A stretch of 64,000 nt of DNA, from the NCBI GenBank assembly GCA_963846915.1, contig CAWJXV010000009.1, positions 496,001 through 560,000 on the forward strand. Direction: 5' to 3'. The stretch comes from PALSA-612 sp963846915. GTDB lineage: Bacteria > Actinomycetota > Thermoleophilia > Gaiellales > Gaiellaceae. Both the position numbers and the translations under genes were made by a program. The first letter of the stretch is position 1. Each line of letters opens with the position of its first letter. Positions 48,934 to 57,590 of this stretch are shown here, piece after piece. The notes below the pieces were generated by a model that saw only the letters and a program-made list of their open reading frames with translations, did no database searches and was not told where the DNA came from.

Positions 48934-51378
48934 TCGAGCCACCGGCACCAGGCGCCGGAGCCGGCGCAGCTCGGCCGGCAGGTAGAACCCGAGCGGGATG
49001 AGCGCGAACGGGTAGACGAGCACGAGCAGGATCGCGACCACGAGCGGCACGTGGAGCGCGGAGCCGATGACGTTCAGCCCGACGGCGACCGCGGTTGCCG
49101 TGAGGACGCGCCGCCACTGGTACGGCACGTAGTAGACCTCCTGCGAGTAGACCACCATGCCGAGGAAGAGCGCCACATACGCTGCCGCAGTCGCGATCGC
49201 GGCGCCCTCCATCCCGTACGGCGGGATCAGGAGGACGTTCAGCGCGATGTTGACTGCCGCCGCGACCCCGGCGATCACCCAGTTCCATTGCGTCTTGCGT
49301 GCTCGACCCGAGCCGATCGCCATCACCGTGTAGGCGATGTAGGCGGCGCCGCCGAACGAGAGCAGGGCAACAGCCTCCGAGGCACGCTGGAAGCTCGGGT
49401 TGCGTGCCAGCAGATGCACGATCCAGGGCGCGAGCACGCCGAATCCGAGCGACACCCAGCAGCTCACGAATACGACGTACGTGAGCACGTACGAGTACGT
49501 GCGCCGGGCCTCGCGGTCGTCCTCGATCGAGTACGCGAACGCCGGCCAGGCGGTGCGGAACGCGATCATCAGGAAGACGATCGCCGACGAGACGCGCACT
49601 GCCACGGAGTACACGCCGACCTCGCCCTGGCCCTTGTAGAGCGCGATGAACAGCCGGTCGATGAAGTTGATCGCCCACAGCGCGAGCGCGGCCGGGACGA
49701 GCGGCATGCCGAACTTGTTCATCGCGCGGAAGAGCTTCCGGTCGAACTCGAGCCCGAGCTGGTACCGGCGGTAGCCGAGCAGCACGAAGTAGACGCAGAG
49801 CGTCCCGATGAAGTTGCCGACCAGCACGCCGAGCGGCCCCTTGTGGAACGTGACGACGAGCAGCACCGTCGCGCCGACGGTGATGACCACGTTCGCCAGG
49901 CTTGCGACCACGTAGCCGACGGCGCGGTCCTCCGCCCGGAACACGGCGGTGAGCTGCGCGTAGTTCATCCCGGCCCACATCCCGATCGCTGCAGCCGCCA
50001 CGAGCCCCGGTTGATTCCCGATCTTGAGCAGGCTTGCGATCTGCCCCGCGAACGCGAGCGCGATGATCAGGCCCAGGGTCGCGCTCGTCATCGTGAACCA
50101 GAAGCTCGTGCGCACGACGCGGATCCGTTCTGCGTCGCTGCGCGCGTCGAAGTAGAAGCGGAAGAACGCGCTCGTGATCCCGAGCTGGAGGAGGATCGTC
50201 AGGACGGCGGTGGCCGCGACCAGCGTCTCGATCTTGCCGTAGTCGTCGGTGGACAGGTAGCTCGTGTAGAGCGGCAGGAGGAGGACGGCGAGGATGCGGG
50301 ATACGAGGCCGCCGAGGCCGTAGATCGCCGACTGCTTGCCGAGTTTGGAGATCTGGCTGAAGATCGGCAGTCCTCCCGGCTCGTGGACTCCGTCCACGGA
50401 CTCGAGCGACGGCGATTCGCTCCGGACCTTCTGGTAGATCTCGATCAGCCGCTCGGCGTTCCGGTCGCCGTCGTGCACGCGTTCCACGTACGCGCGGCTC
50501 TCGGCGCCGATCCGCGCTCGTTCCTCGGGGGACTCCACCAGCGGCCGTAGCGCGTCGACCAGCGTCTCCTTGGTCGCGTGCACGAGCGGCAACTGGACGC
50601 CGAACGCGCTCTCGGTCCGGGCCACTGCATCCTCGTGGAGCGAGGTCACGACCGGCTTGCCGAGCGCCATCGCCTCGATCGCGAACAATCCGTACCAACC
50701 TGCGTTGAGCTGGTCGACGACGATGTCGGCCCGCTCGTAGCGCCGCCGCGCCTCCGTGTGGTGGAGCCCCTCGACGATCTCGAGGTCGACGTCGAGCTCG
50801 CGGCAGGCGGCGATCACATGCTCCGTGCCTTTCCGAACGCGGTTCGATGGCGCGTGCACGACGAGTGGGCGCTCACGCTCGCTCGGATCCACCGGCTGGA
50901 ACTCGCGCAGGTCGATCCCGGGCGGCACGACGTGGGCGTCGGGCACCCAGCGGATCGCGTCGTAGGAGCCGACGATCTGCGCATCGGCCGACCCGCTGTA
51001 GGAGAGCTCCTCGGGCGAGCGCCCGCGGATGTCGGAGCCCAGGAAGTGCAGCACCGACTTCTTGCGCAAGAGGCGCAGGATCGGGAACTGGAACGACTTC
51101 GGAATCAGGGTCAGCCCGAAATAGAAGTGGAACACGTCGGTCTTGGGCAGCAGCCGCAGGAACGCACTCCACTGCGCGAGCTGGCGCCGGATGAACCCGC
51201 CCTCGCGGTCGAGCGACCAGTCCGCCTCGGGATGCAGCCGGTAACGCTCGAAGACCACGAGCTTCGCGTCGACACCGAGGCGCCGAAGCGCCTCGACGTT
51301 CTGCCACGGTACGCCGGCCGTGTTGACGGGGCAGTGCACGACGCGGAGCGACTTCCCTTCCTTCCCCATGCCGCTCAC
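48931..51378 (-). CDS. Glycosyltransferase-flippase fusion protein
   Basis: One frame of ~815 residues joins two proteins. Residues ~12-335 are a GT-B glycosyltransferase (family 4-like): VPPGIDLREF, HAPSNRVRKGTEHV, DIVVDQLNAGWYGLFAIEAMALGKPVV (the EX7E-type region). Residues ~350-815 are a multidrug/oligosaccharide flippase of the MATE/MOP (Wzx) group with about 12-14 helices, from IFSQISKLGKQSAIYGLGGLVSRILAVLLLP to the end. GTG 51378 overlaps the preceding ATP-grasp stop (GTGA); ATG 51369 is an alternative. Such a fusion would couple the final sugar transfer to export of the lipid-linked glycan. Confidence 0.85.
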   Translation of the reverse strand: MSGMGKEGKSLRVVHCPVNTAGVPWQNVEALRRLGVDAKLVVFERYRLHPEADWSLDREGGFIRRQLAQWSAFLRLLPKTDVFHFYFGLTLIPKSFQFPILRLLRKKSVLHFLGSDIRGRSPEELSYSGSADAQIVGSYDAIRWVPDAHVVPPGIDLREFQPVDPSERERPLVVHAPSNRVRKGTEHVIAACRELDVDLEIVEGLHHTEARRRYERADIVVDQLNAGWYGLFAIEAMALGKPVVTSLHEDAVARTESAFGVQLPLVHATKETLVDALRPLVESPEERARIGAESRAYVERVHDGDRNAERLIEIYQKVRSESPSLESVDGVHEPGGLPIFSQISKLGKQSAIYGLGGLVSRILAVLLLPLYTSYLSTDDYGKIETLVAATAVLTILLQLGITSAFFRFYFDARSDAERIRVVRTSFWFTMTSATLGLIIALAFAGQIASLLKIGNQPGLVAAAAIGMWAGMNYAQLTAVFRAEDRAVGYVVASLANVVITVGATVLLVVTFHKGPLGVLVGNFIGTLCVYFVLLGYRRYQLGLEFDRKLFRAMNKFGMPLVPAALALWAINFIDRLFIALYKGQGEVGVYSVAVRVSSAIVFLMIAFRTAWPAFAYSIEDDREARRTYSYVLTYVVFVSCWVSLGFGVLAPWIVHLLARNPSFQRASEAVALLSFGGAAYIAYTVMAIGSGRARKTQWNWVIAGVAAAVNIALNVLLIPPYGMEGAAIATAAAYVALFLGMVVYSQEVYYVPYQWRRVLTATAVAVGLNVIGSALHVPLVVAILLVLVYPFALIPLGFYLPAELRRLRRLVPVAR

Positions 51379-52409
51379 GCGTCCCACTCGACCTGGTCGA
51401 AGTAGCGGAGCGCGCGTCGGCTCGGACGGATCCGGGCCGCGAGGGTGGCGAGCTCGTCCGGCGCGATCTCGCCGAGCGCGTGCTTGACGCCGAGCCAGGG
51501 CAGGTTGAGATCCTCCTGGTAGACGATCGTCGAGATCCTCGGGTTGATCTCGATCACATGCTCGCCCACGAGCTGGATGTTGAAGAAGTGGTCGAGGTCG
51601 AGCTCGGCCACGATCTTTGCGGCGACGTCCAGCAGCGCCGCGTCGTCGAGGGTCTCGAAGTACATCGCCAGGCCGGCGCGCATCGACTCGCGCGTCTTCG
51701 GGTGGCCGAGGAGGACGCGCCCCCCGGAGGCGATCCCGTCGATCGTGCGCTCCTTGCCGGTCGCGAGCTCCATGACGAGGAGGTCGGTCTCGTCGTCGGG
51801 GCCGAGCACATCCAGCAGGTCTTCGAGCCGCATCGCCTCAGCGACTCCGGGCCGGTTCGTCAGCAACTGCTCGCGGCGGTCGGCCGAGGCGGAGAGGATC
51901 CGGAACCCGCGCGACCCGGACGAGAAGACCGGCTTGAGCGCGAGCTCGTCGTCCGGGTAGCCGAGCTCGCGTGCGGCCGCCGCGACCGCCTCGACGCCGC
52001 GCACGCGGCGCCACGCGGGACCGCGGACGCCGATCGCGTCCAGCATCGCGTAGCTCTCGGCCTTGTCGTTCGCGCGGTGCACGGCCTCGGGCGAGGCGAC
52101 GAGGACGGCGACGCCCTCGGCGGCGAACCGCTCTCTTGCCGCCGCCAGGCCGGGCAGGTCGAACGACGATTGCGGCAGGACGGCCGCGGCGGTCTCGCGG
52201 CGCGCCACGTCGAGTACGGTGTCCGCGAAGGCAGGGTCGGAGCCGCGTGGAACGACGTGGAACGCGTCGCAGAGATGGCGGCCGACGGCTTGCTCGGACA
52301 TGTCCGTGCCGACGAGTCGGAGGTCGCGCTCGCCGTTCGCGCGGAGCGCGCGCAGCAGGGCCGCCGTTCCCGGTGCCCCGGCTGCGGTCACCACGACGGT
52401 GAGCGTCAC
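51375..52409 (-). CDS. ATP-grasp protein, carbamoyl-phosphate-synthase-like
   Basis: A 344-residue ATP-grasp ligase: N-terminal Rossmann part (TLTVVVTAAGAPGTAALLRALR), ATP-lid regions ELALKPVFSSGSRGFRIL and LVMELATGKERTIDGI, and the metal-binding end VEINPRISTIVYQEDLNLPWL. Members are found with sugar or peptide modification genes (PylC-, CarB- or PglD-like neighbourhoods). It would activate a carboxylate with ATP and join it to an amine or similar acceptor, perhaps decorating the exported glycan. Overlaps both neighbours by 4 bases. Confidence 0.85.
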   Translation of the reverse strand: MTLTVVVTAAGAPGTAALLRALRANGERDLRLVGTDMSEQAVGRHLCDAFHVVPRGSDPAFADTVLDVARRETAAAVLPQSSFDLPGLAAARERFAAEGVAVLVASPEAVHRANDKAESYAMLDAIGVRGPAWRRVRGVEAVAAAARELGYPDDELALKPVFSSGSRGFRILSASADRREQLLTNRPGVAEAMRLEDLLDVLGPDDETDLLVMELATGKERTIDGIASGGRVLLGHPKTRESMRAGLAMYFETLDDAALLDVAAKIVAELDLDHFFNIQLVGEHVIEINPRISTIVYQEDLNLPWLGVKHALGEIAPDELATLAARIRPSRRALRYFDQVEWDA

Positions 52410-53164
52410 TTGACGATCAGGGCGAGCTTGGGGCCGATCCCGATCGGCTCGCGACCCTGCGCGGAGGCGAAGCTCGAGAACGCGTCGTTGACCGTCACGT
52501 CGTCGGCCGCGAGCACGCCGCCGTCGCGGAGCGCGGCCCAGGCGGCATCGAACTCGAAGCGCATGCACGCCTCGGAATGCTCGCTGTCGTGCATGAAGAA
52601 GTCGATCGTCCCGAGCCGGTCGAGGAGCGGCGGGAGCGCGTCCTGGCTACGGCCGAGGACGAGGTGCCAGCGGCTACGGAGGTCGGCGGGCACCATCCAG
52701 CCTGGCTCCTCTCCCGCGGGGACGACGGCGCCGCCCTTGCCGTCCCAGAACTTGCCCGGCTCGTAGTCCTCGCCGGCGACCTCGGGCAGGTCGACGGACC
52801 AGAGCTCACCGGCGCCGTTCTCGACGAGCGCGAGCAGGAGGAAGGCGGTGGACACGCCGTTGCAGACGCCGGTCTCGACGGCGAGGGCCGGCCGGAGCTT
52901 GCGGAGCACGGCGTAGAGGCGCAGGCCCTCTCCGTAGCCGTCGCGGCCGGTTGCGCGGCCCGTGTTGTAGCGGTGGCCGCGCGTCTCGCCCTGCACCGTG
53001 CGCCAGAAGCGCGCCGCCTGCTCCTCGAGGTGCTCGACGAGACCGCTCGCCTGGATCTCCTGCCCGGCGCGCGCGAGTGCCCCGGCGTCGCCGAGATAGC
53101 GATCGGTCAGCTGGCGGTCGAGCCTTTGGTCGAGCGGCTTCTCCGACGTCAGCACGCGGCCCAT
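52406..53164 (-). CDS. Class I SAM-dependent methyltransferase
   Basis: A 252-residue protein with the CmcI/Methyltransf_24-like pattern: PALAVETGVCNGVSTAFLLLAL (SAM-binding motif I, ETGVCNG), ELWSVDLPE, and IDFFMHDSEHSEACMRFEFDAAW (HDSEHS). Methyltransferases of this form act on sugars or small molecules. Co-translated with the ATP-grasp gene. The preceding 54-base gap to the deacetylase gene lacks a recognisable promoter. Confidence 0.82.
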   Translation of the reverse strand: MGRVLTSEKPLDQRLDRQLTDRYLGDAGALARAGQEIQASGLVEHLEEQAARFWRTVQGETRGHRYNTGRATGRDGYGEGLRLYAVLRKLRPALAVETGVCNGVSTAFLLLALVENGAGELWSVDLPEVAGEDYEPGKFWDGKGGAVVPAGEEPGWMVPADLRSRWHLVLGRSQDALPPLLDRLGTIDFFMHDSEHSEACMRFEFDAAWAALRDGGVLAADDVTVNDAFSSFASAQGREPIGIGPKLALIVK

Positions 53165-53218
53165 CGTAGCCCCGTCCTGGCGGCGAGTCGGTCCAGCTGG
53201 CCGGGCGGTCGCAGAACG

Positions 53219-53860
53219 TCAGCTGAGGTCGATGCGATCGGCCTCGAGCTGATCGAGCCGCACTTCCCGCTCGGTGTCGAGCATGGCCAGCATCGTCTCG
53301 CGCATCGTCTCGCCCGGGTAGACCCAGATCTCCGGGTGGACGAGAAGCTGGAGCCACTCCAACTCGCCTCGCGCGAGCGCCTCGTGCGGGCAGCCGTGGC
53401 GCCAGTGCTGGTTCGAGTCAGAGCGGTAGCGCTCGGGGTCGAAGAACCCGGCCTGCATGGCGTTGACGAGCCCCTCGACCGGGGCCGTCAGATAGTCGGG
53501 ATCGGGGTTGTGCCACGCGAGCACGGGATCGAAGCGGTCGTCACGCTCGGCGTCCGGGTAGACGGCGTGGAGCCCGACTCGGTGGCCGAGCCGCCGCAGG
53601 CGCTCGATCGCGGCGGCGCCGGACGGCGCTGCCAGGTTGTAGAACTCGCTCCGCGTCATCAGGAAGTACGTCGCCGGCGCTTCCAGCTCGGCCTCCAGCT
53701 CGGCCAGCGCCAGCGCCGCCTCGAGCGACAGGTCGACGTCGTGGCGGAGCAGGAGGTCGCCCACGGCCGGCGTCGAATCGAAGAAGGCAAACCGGTAGCC
53801 GCCTGCCTTCGCCGCCGCGATCAGCTCGCGATAGTGGTCGAGGTCGAAGGAGCAGCTCAT
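53219..53860 (-). CDS. Polysaccharide deacetylase-like protein
   Basis: A 213-residue NodB-related protein in which the metal motif is LLLRHDVDLSLEAALALAELEAE (HDVD) and the later part has RLGHRVGLHAVYPD. The NodB signature TFDDGP is replaced by RHDVDLS, as in a group of deacetylase-like proteins in surface-glycan clusters. The conserved SDSNQHWRHGCP and LLVHPEIWVYP would supply further active-site residues. ATG 53860 overlaps the stop of the upstream methyltransferase gene. Confidence 0.8.
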   Translation of the reverse strand: MSCSFDLDHYRELIAAAKAGGYRFAFFDSTPAVGDLLLRHDVDLSLEAALALAELEAELEAPATYFLMTRSEFYNLAAPSGAAAIERLRRLGHRVGLHAVYPDAERDDRFDPVLAWHNPDPDYLTAPVEGLVNAMQAGFFDPERYRSDSNQHWRHGCPHEALARGELEWLQLLVHPEIWVYPGETMRETMLAMLDTEREVRLDQLEADRIDLS

Positions 53861-54480
53861 CGCTGCGCCAGGATCCAGTGGAAGCTGACGCTGCCCTCCG
53901 GCTCGACGAACTCGACGACCTCGTCCCGCAGGATCGTGAACCCGGCCGCCTCGACCAGCCTCGTGTTCTCCGAGGGCTCGAAGCCGGCGAAGAATGTCTC
54001 GGCGCCGAGCCACTCGCCCTGCCAGCCGGGGAGGTCGCTCGCCCCGAAGGCGTTCAGGGCCAGCCCGCCCGCCCGGAGCCAGCCGTGGATGCGACCGAGC
54101 AGCTCGCCGAGGCGCTCGCGCGGGACGTGGTTGAAGACGTAGAACGAGCACTCGGCGTCGAACGACTCTGCCGGCAGCTCGACCTCGAGCATGTCCCCGA
54201 GCACGAGCTCCGCGCCCGGTACGGTCTCGCGCGCACGCCGGATCTGCTCTCCGGAGACGTCCACGCCCGTGAGCCGGAACCGCTCCGCGAGCAGCACCGT
54301 TTCCGCGCTTCCGGCTCCGCAGCCCAGCTCGAGCACGCGCGCGCCCGGCGCGAGGCGGGAGGCGAGATCCTCGGCCCATTCGCGGCGCGGATCGCCCTCG
54401 ATCCGCTCGCGCCAGCCGGCGAACGTCTCGGCGATCCGGTCGTAACCGCGCGCGACGATCTCGACCCTCGGATCGCTCAT
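53857..54480 (-). CDS. Class I SAM-dependent methyltransferase
   Basis: A 207-residue Methyltransf_11/25-type enzyme: VARGYDRIAETFAGW, VLELGCGAGSAETVLLAERFRLTGVDVSG (motif I), VLGDMLEVELPAESFDAECSFYVFNHVPRERLGELLGRIHGWLRAGGLALNAFG. First gene of the five-gene glycan run. The upstream 60 bases contain a 9-bp GC hairpin (54491-54511) and a possible TAGGCT -10 at 54533-54538. Confidence 0.88.
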   Translation of the reverse strand: MSDPRVEIVARGYDRIAETFAGWRERIEGDPRREWAEDLASRLAPGARVLELGCGAGSAETVLLAERFRLTGVDVSGEQIRRARETVPGAELVLGDMLEVELPAESFDAECSFYVFNHVPRERLGELLGRIHGWLRAGGLALNAFGASDLPGWQGEWLGAETFFAGFEPSENTRLVEAAGFTILRDEVVEFVEPEGSVSFHWILAQR

Positions 54481-54490
54481 CCCCGCTCCC

Positions 54491-54511
54491 GGCGCCGGCC
54501 AAGCCGGCGCC
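54491..54511. terminator. 9-bp GC hairpin between ATP-grasp and methyltransferase genes
   Basis: GGCGCCGGC, loop CAA, GCCGGCGCC. For the minus-strand ATP-grasp gene ending at 54545 it lies 34 bases downstream, a terminator position, but it lacks a T-run; it would also fall in the leader of the methyltransferase transcript. Confidence 0.45.
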
Positions 54512-54544
54512 TCCGCTCGTTGGTGAGCTCCGTCGAGCCTACGC

Positions 54545-55750
54545 TCACTCGACCTCCACCTCGATCAGCGCGGCCGCGGCATCGGCGCGCGCGAGGGCCT
54601 CGTCAGGCGTCTCGCCGGTCGCGATCACGTACCCACGTCGGTCGCCGTCCACCCGCGCCGAGCGGATCGTCTCGCCCGCGACGAGGTACGAGTCGCCGCC
54701 AACGACGCCCGGGGCCTCGAGCGCATGCTCGATCCCGTTCACCGAGCGCACGGTGCCGACCGGCAGCGGGCCCGGCGCGGCGGTCAGGAACCGGATCGCG
54801 AGCGCCTGGTGCACGCGCGGCTGCAGCAGCCCGTCCGGGACGGCCTCGCCCAGCGCCTGCGCGAGCGCGATCTCGACGAGATCGACCCCGATCCCGAGCC
54901 GGCCCACCTCGTCCATCAAGCCGGCCGGCACCCGCGCCGCGATCTCGACGAGCCGCACGCCGTCGGGCGAGACGAGGAGCTGCGGGTACGCCACGGAGTC
55001 GACGAGCCCCATCGCCCGCACCGCCGCCGCCGCGACCCGCTCGGCCTCTTGGGCCGCCTCGGCGTCGAGCGCAGCCGGGTAGAGATGCGCGAGGCAGACC
55101 CCGAAGCCGTCGCCCCCGGGGCGCAGCCGGTCCGAGAGCGTGAGGACGGACACCTCGCCTCCGCGGGCGACGGCGAGGCAGTTCACCTCGGCTCCCTCGT
55201 GGAAGCGCTCGAGGATCGCGTCGCCGCTCCGGGACTCGGCGAGCGCGACCGGGAGCGCCCGTCGCACCTCCGCCTCCGAGCGGACGAGCGCGATCCCGCG
55301 CTGGCCGGCCGAGTCGGCGGGCTTGAGCACGGCCGGCAGCCCGATCTCGTCGAGCGCGGCGAGCGCGTCGGCCAGGTCGCGCACCGCGGCGAAGCGCGGC
55401 TGTGGCACGCCCGCCTCGTCGAGCCGCAGGCGCATCGCCACCTTGTGCGTCACGAGCCGCGCCGTCTCGACGCCGATCCCGGGCAGGCCGAGCTCCTCCG
55501 CGATCCGCGCCGCGACCGGCACGGCACGATCCGAAGCGACCGTGAGCACGCCGTCGGGCTCGATGCGCCGGGCGGCCGCGACGGCCGCGCCGACGTCCGC
55601 GAAGTCGACCGTCTCCGCGACGTCTGCCTCTGCGAAGGCGGGCGCATCGGGGTTGCGGTCGATCGCCGCGGCGCGCAGCCCGAGCTCTCGCGCGCGCCGG
55701 AGCGCGCGGCGCTGGTGCCGTCCGGCACCGACGAAGAGCACGGTCTTCAT
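54545..55750 (-). CDS. ATP-grasp domain protein
   Basis: A 401-residue ligase-fold protein: N-terminal MKTVLFVGAGRHQRRALRRARELGLRAAAIDRNPDAPAF (PurK/biotin-carboxylase-like start), LPAVLKPADSAGQRGIALV (ATP binding), DAILERFHEGAEVNCLAV and VRLVEIAARVPAGLMDEV, where the usual NxR of metal binding reads AAR. The C-terminal 90 residues form an added beta-rich domain, as in L-amino acid ligases (BL00235-like). Substrate unknown; it may act with the neighbouring glycan genes or make a dipeptide. Confidence 0.85.
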   Translation of the reverse strand: MKTVLFVGAGRHQRRALRRARELGLRAAAIDRNPDAPAFAEADVAETVDFADVGAAVAAARRIEPDGVLTVASDRAVPVAARIAEELGLPGIGVETARLVTHKVAMRLRLDEAGVPQPRFAAVRDLADALAALDEIGLPAVLKPADSAGQRGIALVRSEAEVRRALPVALAESRSGDAILERFHEGAEVNCLAVARGGEVSVLTLSDRLRPGGDGFGVCLAHLYPAALDAEAAQEAERVAAAAVRAMGLVDSVAYPQLLVSPDGVRLVEIAARVPAGLMDEVGRLGIGVDLVEIALAQALGEAVPDGLLQPRVHQALAIRFLTAAPGPLPVGTVRSVNGIEHALEAPGVVGGDSYLVAGETIRSARVDGDRRGYVIATGETPDEALARADAAAALIEVEVE

Positions 55751-55763
55751 CCGGCCGTCGATG

Positions 55764-56321
55764 CTACTTCCGCGGGGCGAGCGCGTCCCGGATCAGCCCC
55801 AGCACCGGGTCGAGCTCGACCGGGAAGCCGGCGCTCGTCTGCAGCGCCACGCCGTCGACGAGGAGGCCGAGGAAGGCGCCGATCGCGTCCGGCGTCACGT
55901 CGTCACGCAGCTCACCGTGTTCCTGCAGCGCCACCAGGTGCTCGAGCGCGCGCGCGTCCTCGTCCGGCGTCCGCTGCTTCCACCGTTCGCGGAGCTCGGG
56001 ATCGGTGCGCAGGTGCCGCGCGTGCTCGAGGTAGACGCCGAGCCAGTCGGGATTCTCCTCGGCGATCACCCGCAGCAGCGCCTCGAACCCCTGCTCCTTC
56101 CAGATGCGCAGCGCCTCCGCCTGCTGCGTTGACGCCAGGGCGAAGAAGAGCTCGTACTTCGACGGGTAGTAGTTGAAGATGGCGCCGCGCGAGAGGCCGA
56201 TCTCCTGCTCCAGCTTCACGACCGTGGCGCCCTCGTACCCGTAGCGCGAGAACGCGCGGCGCGCGCCGTCGAGGATCTGTTCGCGGCGGGCCTCGAGGTG
56301 GGCGTCGGATCGTTTCGGCAC
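55764..56321 (-). CDS. TetR/AcrR family regulator
   Basis: A 185-residue TetR regulator: RREQILDGARRAFSRYGYEGATVVKLEQEIGLSRGAIFNYYPSKYELFFALAS is the DNA-binding part, followed by an all-helical ligand domain. GTG 56321 is 6 bases after a TAAAAT hexamer. Divergent from an MFS gene over 48 bases carrying a palindromic operator candidate, so it probably represses the exporter. Confidence 0.93.
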   Translation of the reverse strand: MPKRSDAHLEARREQILDGARRAFSRYGYEGATVVKLEQEIGLSRGAIFNYYPSKYELFFALASTQQAEALRIWKEQGFEALLRVIAEENPDWLGVYLEHARHLRTDPELRERWKQRTPDEDARALEHLVALQEHGELRDDVTPDAIGAFLGLLVDGVALQTSAGFPVELDPVLGLIRDALAPRK

Positions 56322-56327
56322 GGCCAG

Positions 56328-56333
56328 ATTTTA
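56328..56333 (-). promoter_or_regulatory. -10-like TAAAAT before tetR gene
   Basis: TAAAAT on the minus strand ends 6 bases before GTG 56321, close to the operator candidate. Confidence 0.5.
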
Positions 56334-56334
56334 C

Positions 56335-56353
56335 AAAACCGTACGGACGTTTT
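56335..56353. promoter_or_regulatory. Candidate TetR operator
   Basis: AAAACCGTACGGACGTTTT: outer AAAAC/GTTTT and central CCGTACGG are symmetrical, a form common among TetR operators. It lies between the two divergent start codons and next to both -10 hexamers. Confidence 0.55.
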
Positions 56354-56356
56354 ATT

Positions 56357-56362
56357 TATTAT
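56357..56362 (+). promoter_or_regulatory. -10-like TATTAT before MFS gene
   Basis: TATTAT ends 7 bases before ATG 56370, directly beside the operator candidate. Confidence 0.5.
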
Positions 56363-56369
56363 CGCGCCG

Positions 56370-57590
56370 ATGTTGAGGAACCGGACGACGCTGGCGCTGC
56401 TCGTGGCGGAGCTGGTCTCGATGACCGGCATTCAGATGACCTTCGTGGCGCTGCCCTGGTTCGTGCTCACCACGACGGGGTCGGTGTCGAAGATGTCGTT
56501 CGTCCTCGCCGCCGAGATCGCGCCGATGGCGATCTTCGGGATCCCGAGCGGCAGCGTCATCGCCCGCCTCGGCGCCCGCAAGACGATGCTCCTCTCGGAT
56601 CTCCTGCGTGCGCCGCTGATGGTGCTCGTGCCGGTGCTGTTCTGGACGGACGCCCTCACGTTCCCGCTGCTCCTCGTCCTCGTGTTCGTGCTCGGCCTCT
56701 TCTCCGCGCCTTACTTCGCGGCCCAGCGGACGATCATCCCCGAGGTCTACGGCTCGGACGAGCGCGTCGTGTCCAAGGTCTCGGCCGCCTTCGGCGGGGC
56801 GGCACAGGTGACGCTGATCGCGGGACCGGCGCTCGGCGGTGTCCTCGTGGCCGCGATCGGGGCGCCCGAGGTGATGCTGGTCGATGCGGCCACCTACGTC
56901 GTCGCGTTCGTCCTCGTCCTCGTGTTCGTGCGCGCCGGCAAGCCGGTGGCGCAGGACGAGAGCTCGCGGGGCGTGCTCGCAGGCGTCCGCTTCCTGGCTC
57001 GCGACCGCGTGCTCGGGCCGATGACGCTCACGCTGATCGTGCTCGACGCCGCAGCCGGGGCACTGTTCACGACCCTTCCGGCGCTCGCCTACCTCCGGTT
57101 CGGACAGGACCCGAAGATCGTCGGCTGGCTCTTCACGGCTTTCGGAATCGGTGCGCTCGCAGGCAGCGTCCTGGCGATGAAGGCGGTCGACCGGTTCGCG
57201 CCCTTGCGGCTCGCGGCAGGCGCGATGGTGCTGGTCGTACTGCCGCTGTGGGCGCTCGTCGCGACGCTGCCCTGGGAGGCGGTAGGCGCCGTCCTGCTCG
57301 CCTGCGGATTGTTCGTGCCGCTCGTCAACGCGCCGATCTTCGGCATCCTCTCGACCCGGCCGCCCGAGGCGCTGCGTCCGAAGGTGATGACGGCCGTGAT
57401 GACGGCCAGCGCGCTCGGTGGCCCTGCGGGTCGCATCGTCGTCGGCCCGATGTTCGTCCACTGGGGAATCGCCGCCACGTACGCGGTCCTCGCAGGTGCG
57501 ATCTCCCTCGGCGCGCTGCTGTTCGTGCTTGCGACGCTCAGGGCCGACATCCCGCGCGGGTCAGCTGCGGTGCACGATCTCGCAGTCTGA
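56370..57590 (+). CDS. MFS transporter, 12-helix exporter
   Basis: A 406-residue major facilitator of the EntS/MFS_3 kind: LLVAELVSMTGIQMTFVALPWFVLTTTGSVS, PSGSVIARLGARKTMLLSDLLRAPLM (motif A) and SAPYFAAQRTIIPEV. Typical substrates are siderophores, macrolides or other drugs. It is divergent from the TetR gene and likely controlled by it. Its last 30 bases overlap the convergent propeller/RTX gene. Confidence 0.9.
   Translation: MLRNRTTLALLVAELVSMTGIQMTFVALPWFVLTTTGSVSKMSFVLAAEIAPMAIFGIPSGSVIARLGARKTMLLSDLLRAPLMVLVPVLFWTDALTFPLLLVLVFVLGLFSAPYFAAQRTIIPEVYGSDERVVSKVSAAFGGAAQVTLIAGPALGGVLVAAIGAPEVMLVDAATYVVAFVLVLVFVRAGKPVAQDESSRGVLAGVRFLARDRVLGPMTLTLIVLDAAAGALFTTLPALAYLRFGQDPKIVGWLFTAFGIGALAGSVLAMKAVDRFAPLRLAAGAMVLVVLPLWALVATLPWEAVGAVLLACGLFVPLVNAPIFGILSTRPPEALRPKVMTAVMTASALGGPAGRIVVGPMFVHWGIAATYAVLAGAISLGALLFVLATLRADIPRGSAAVHDLAV

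Noticed and set aside
48868..50550. A 560-codon plus-strand frame opposite the flippase
   Set aside because: Shadow of the hydrophobic flippase; reads as an Arg/Asp/Glu/His-rich string.
54545..55750. Calling the second ATP-grasp protein D-alanine-D-alanine ligase or biotin carboxylase
   Set aside because: It lacks the specific signatures of either; only the fold-level call is supported.
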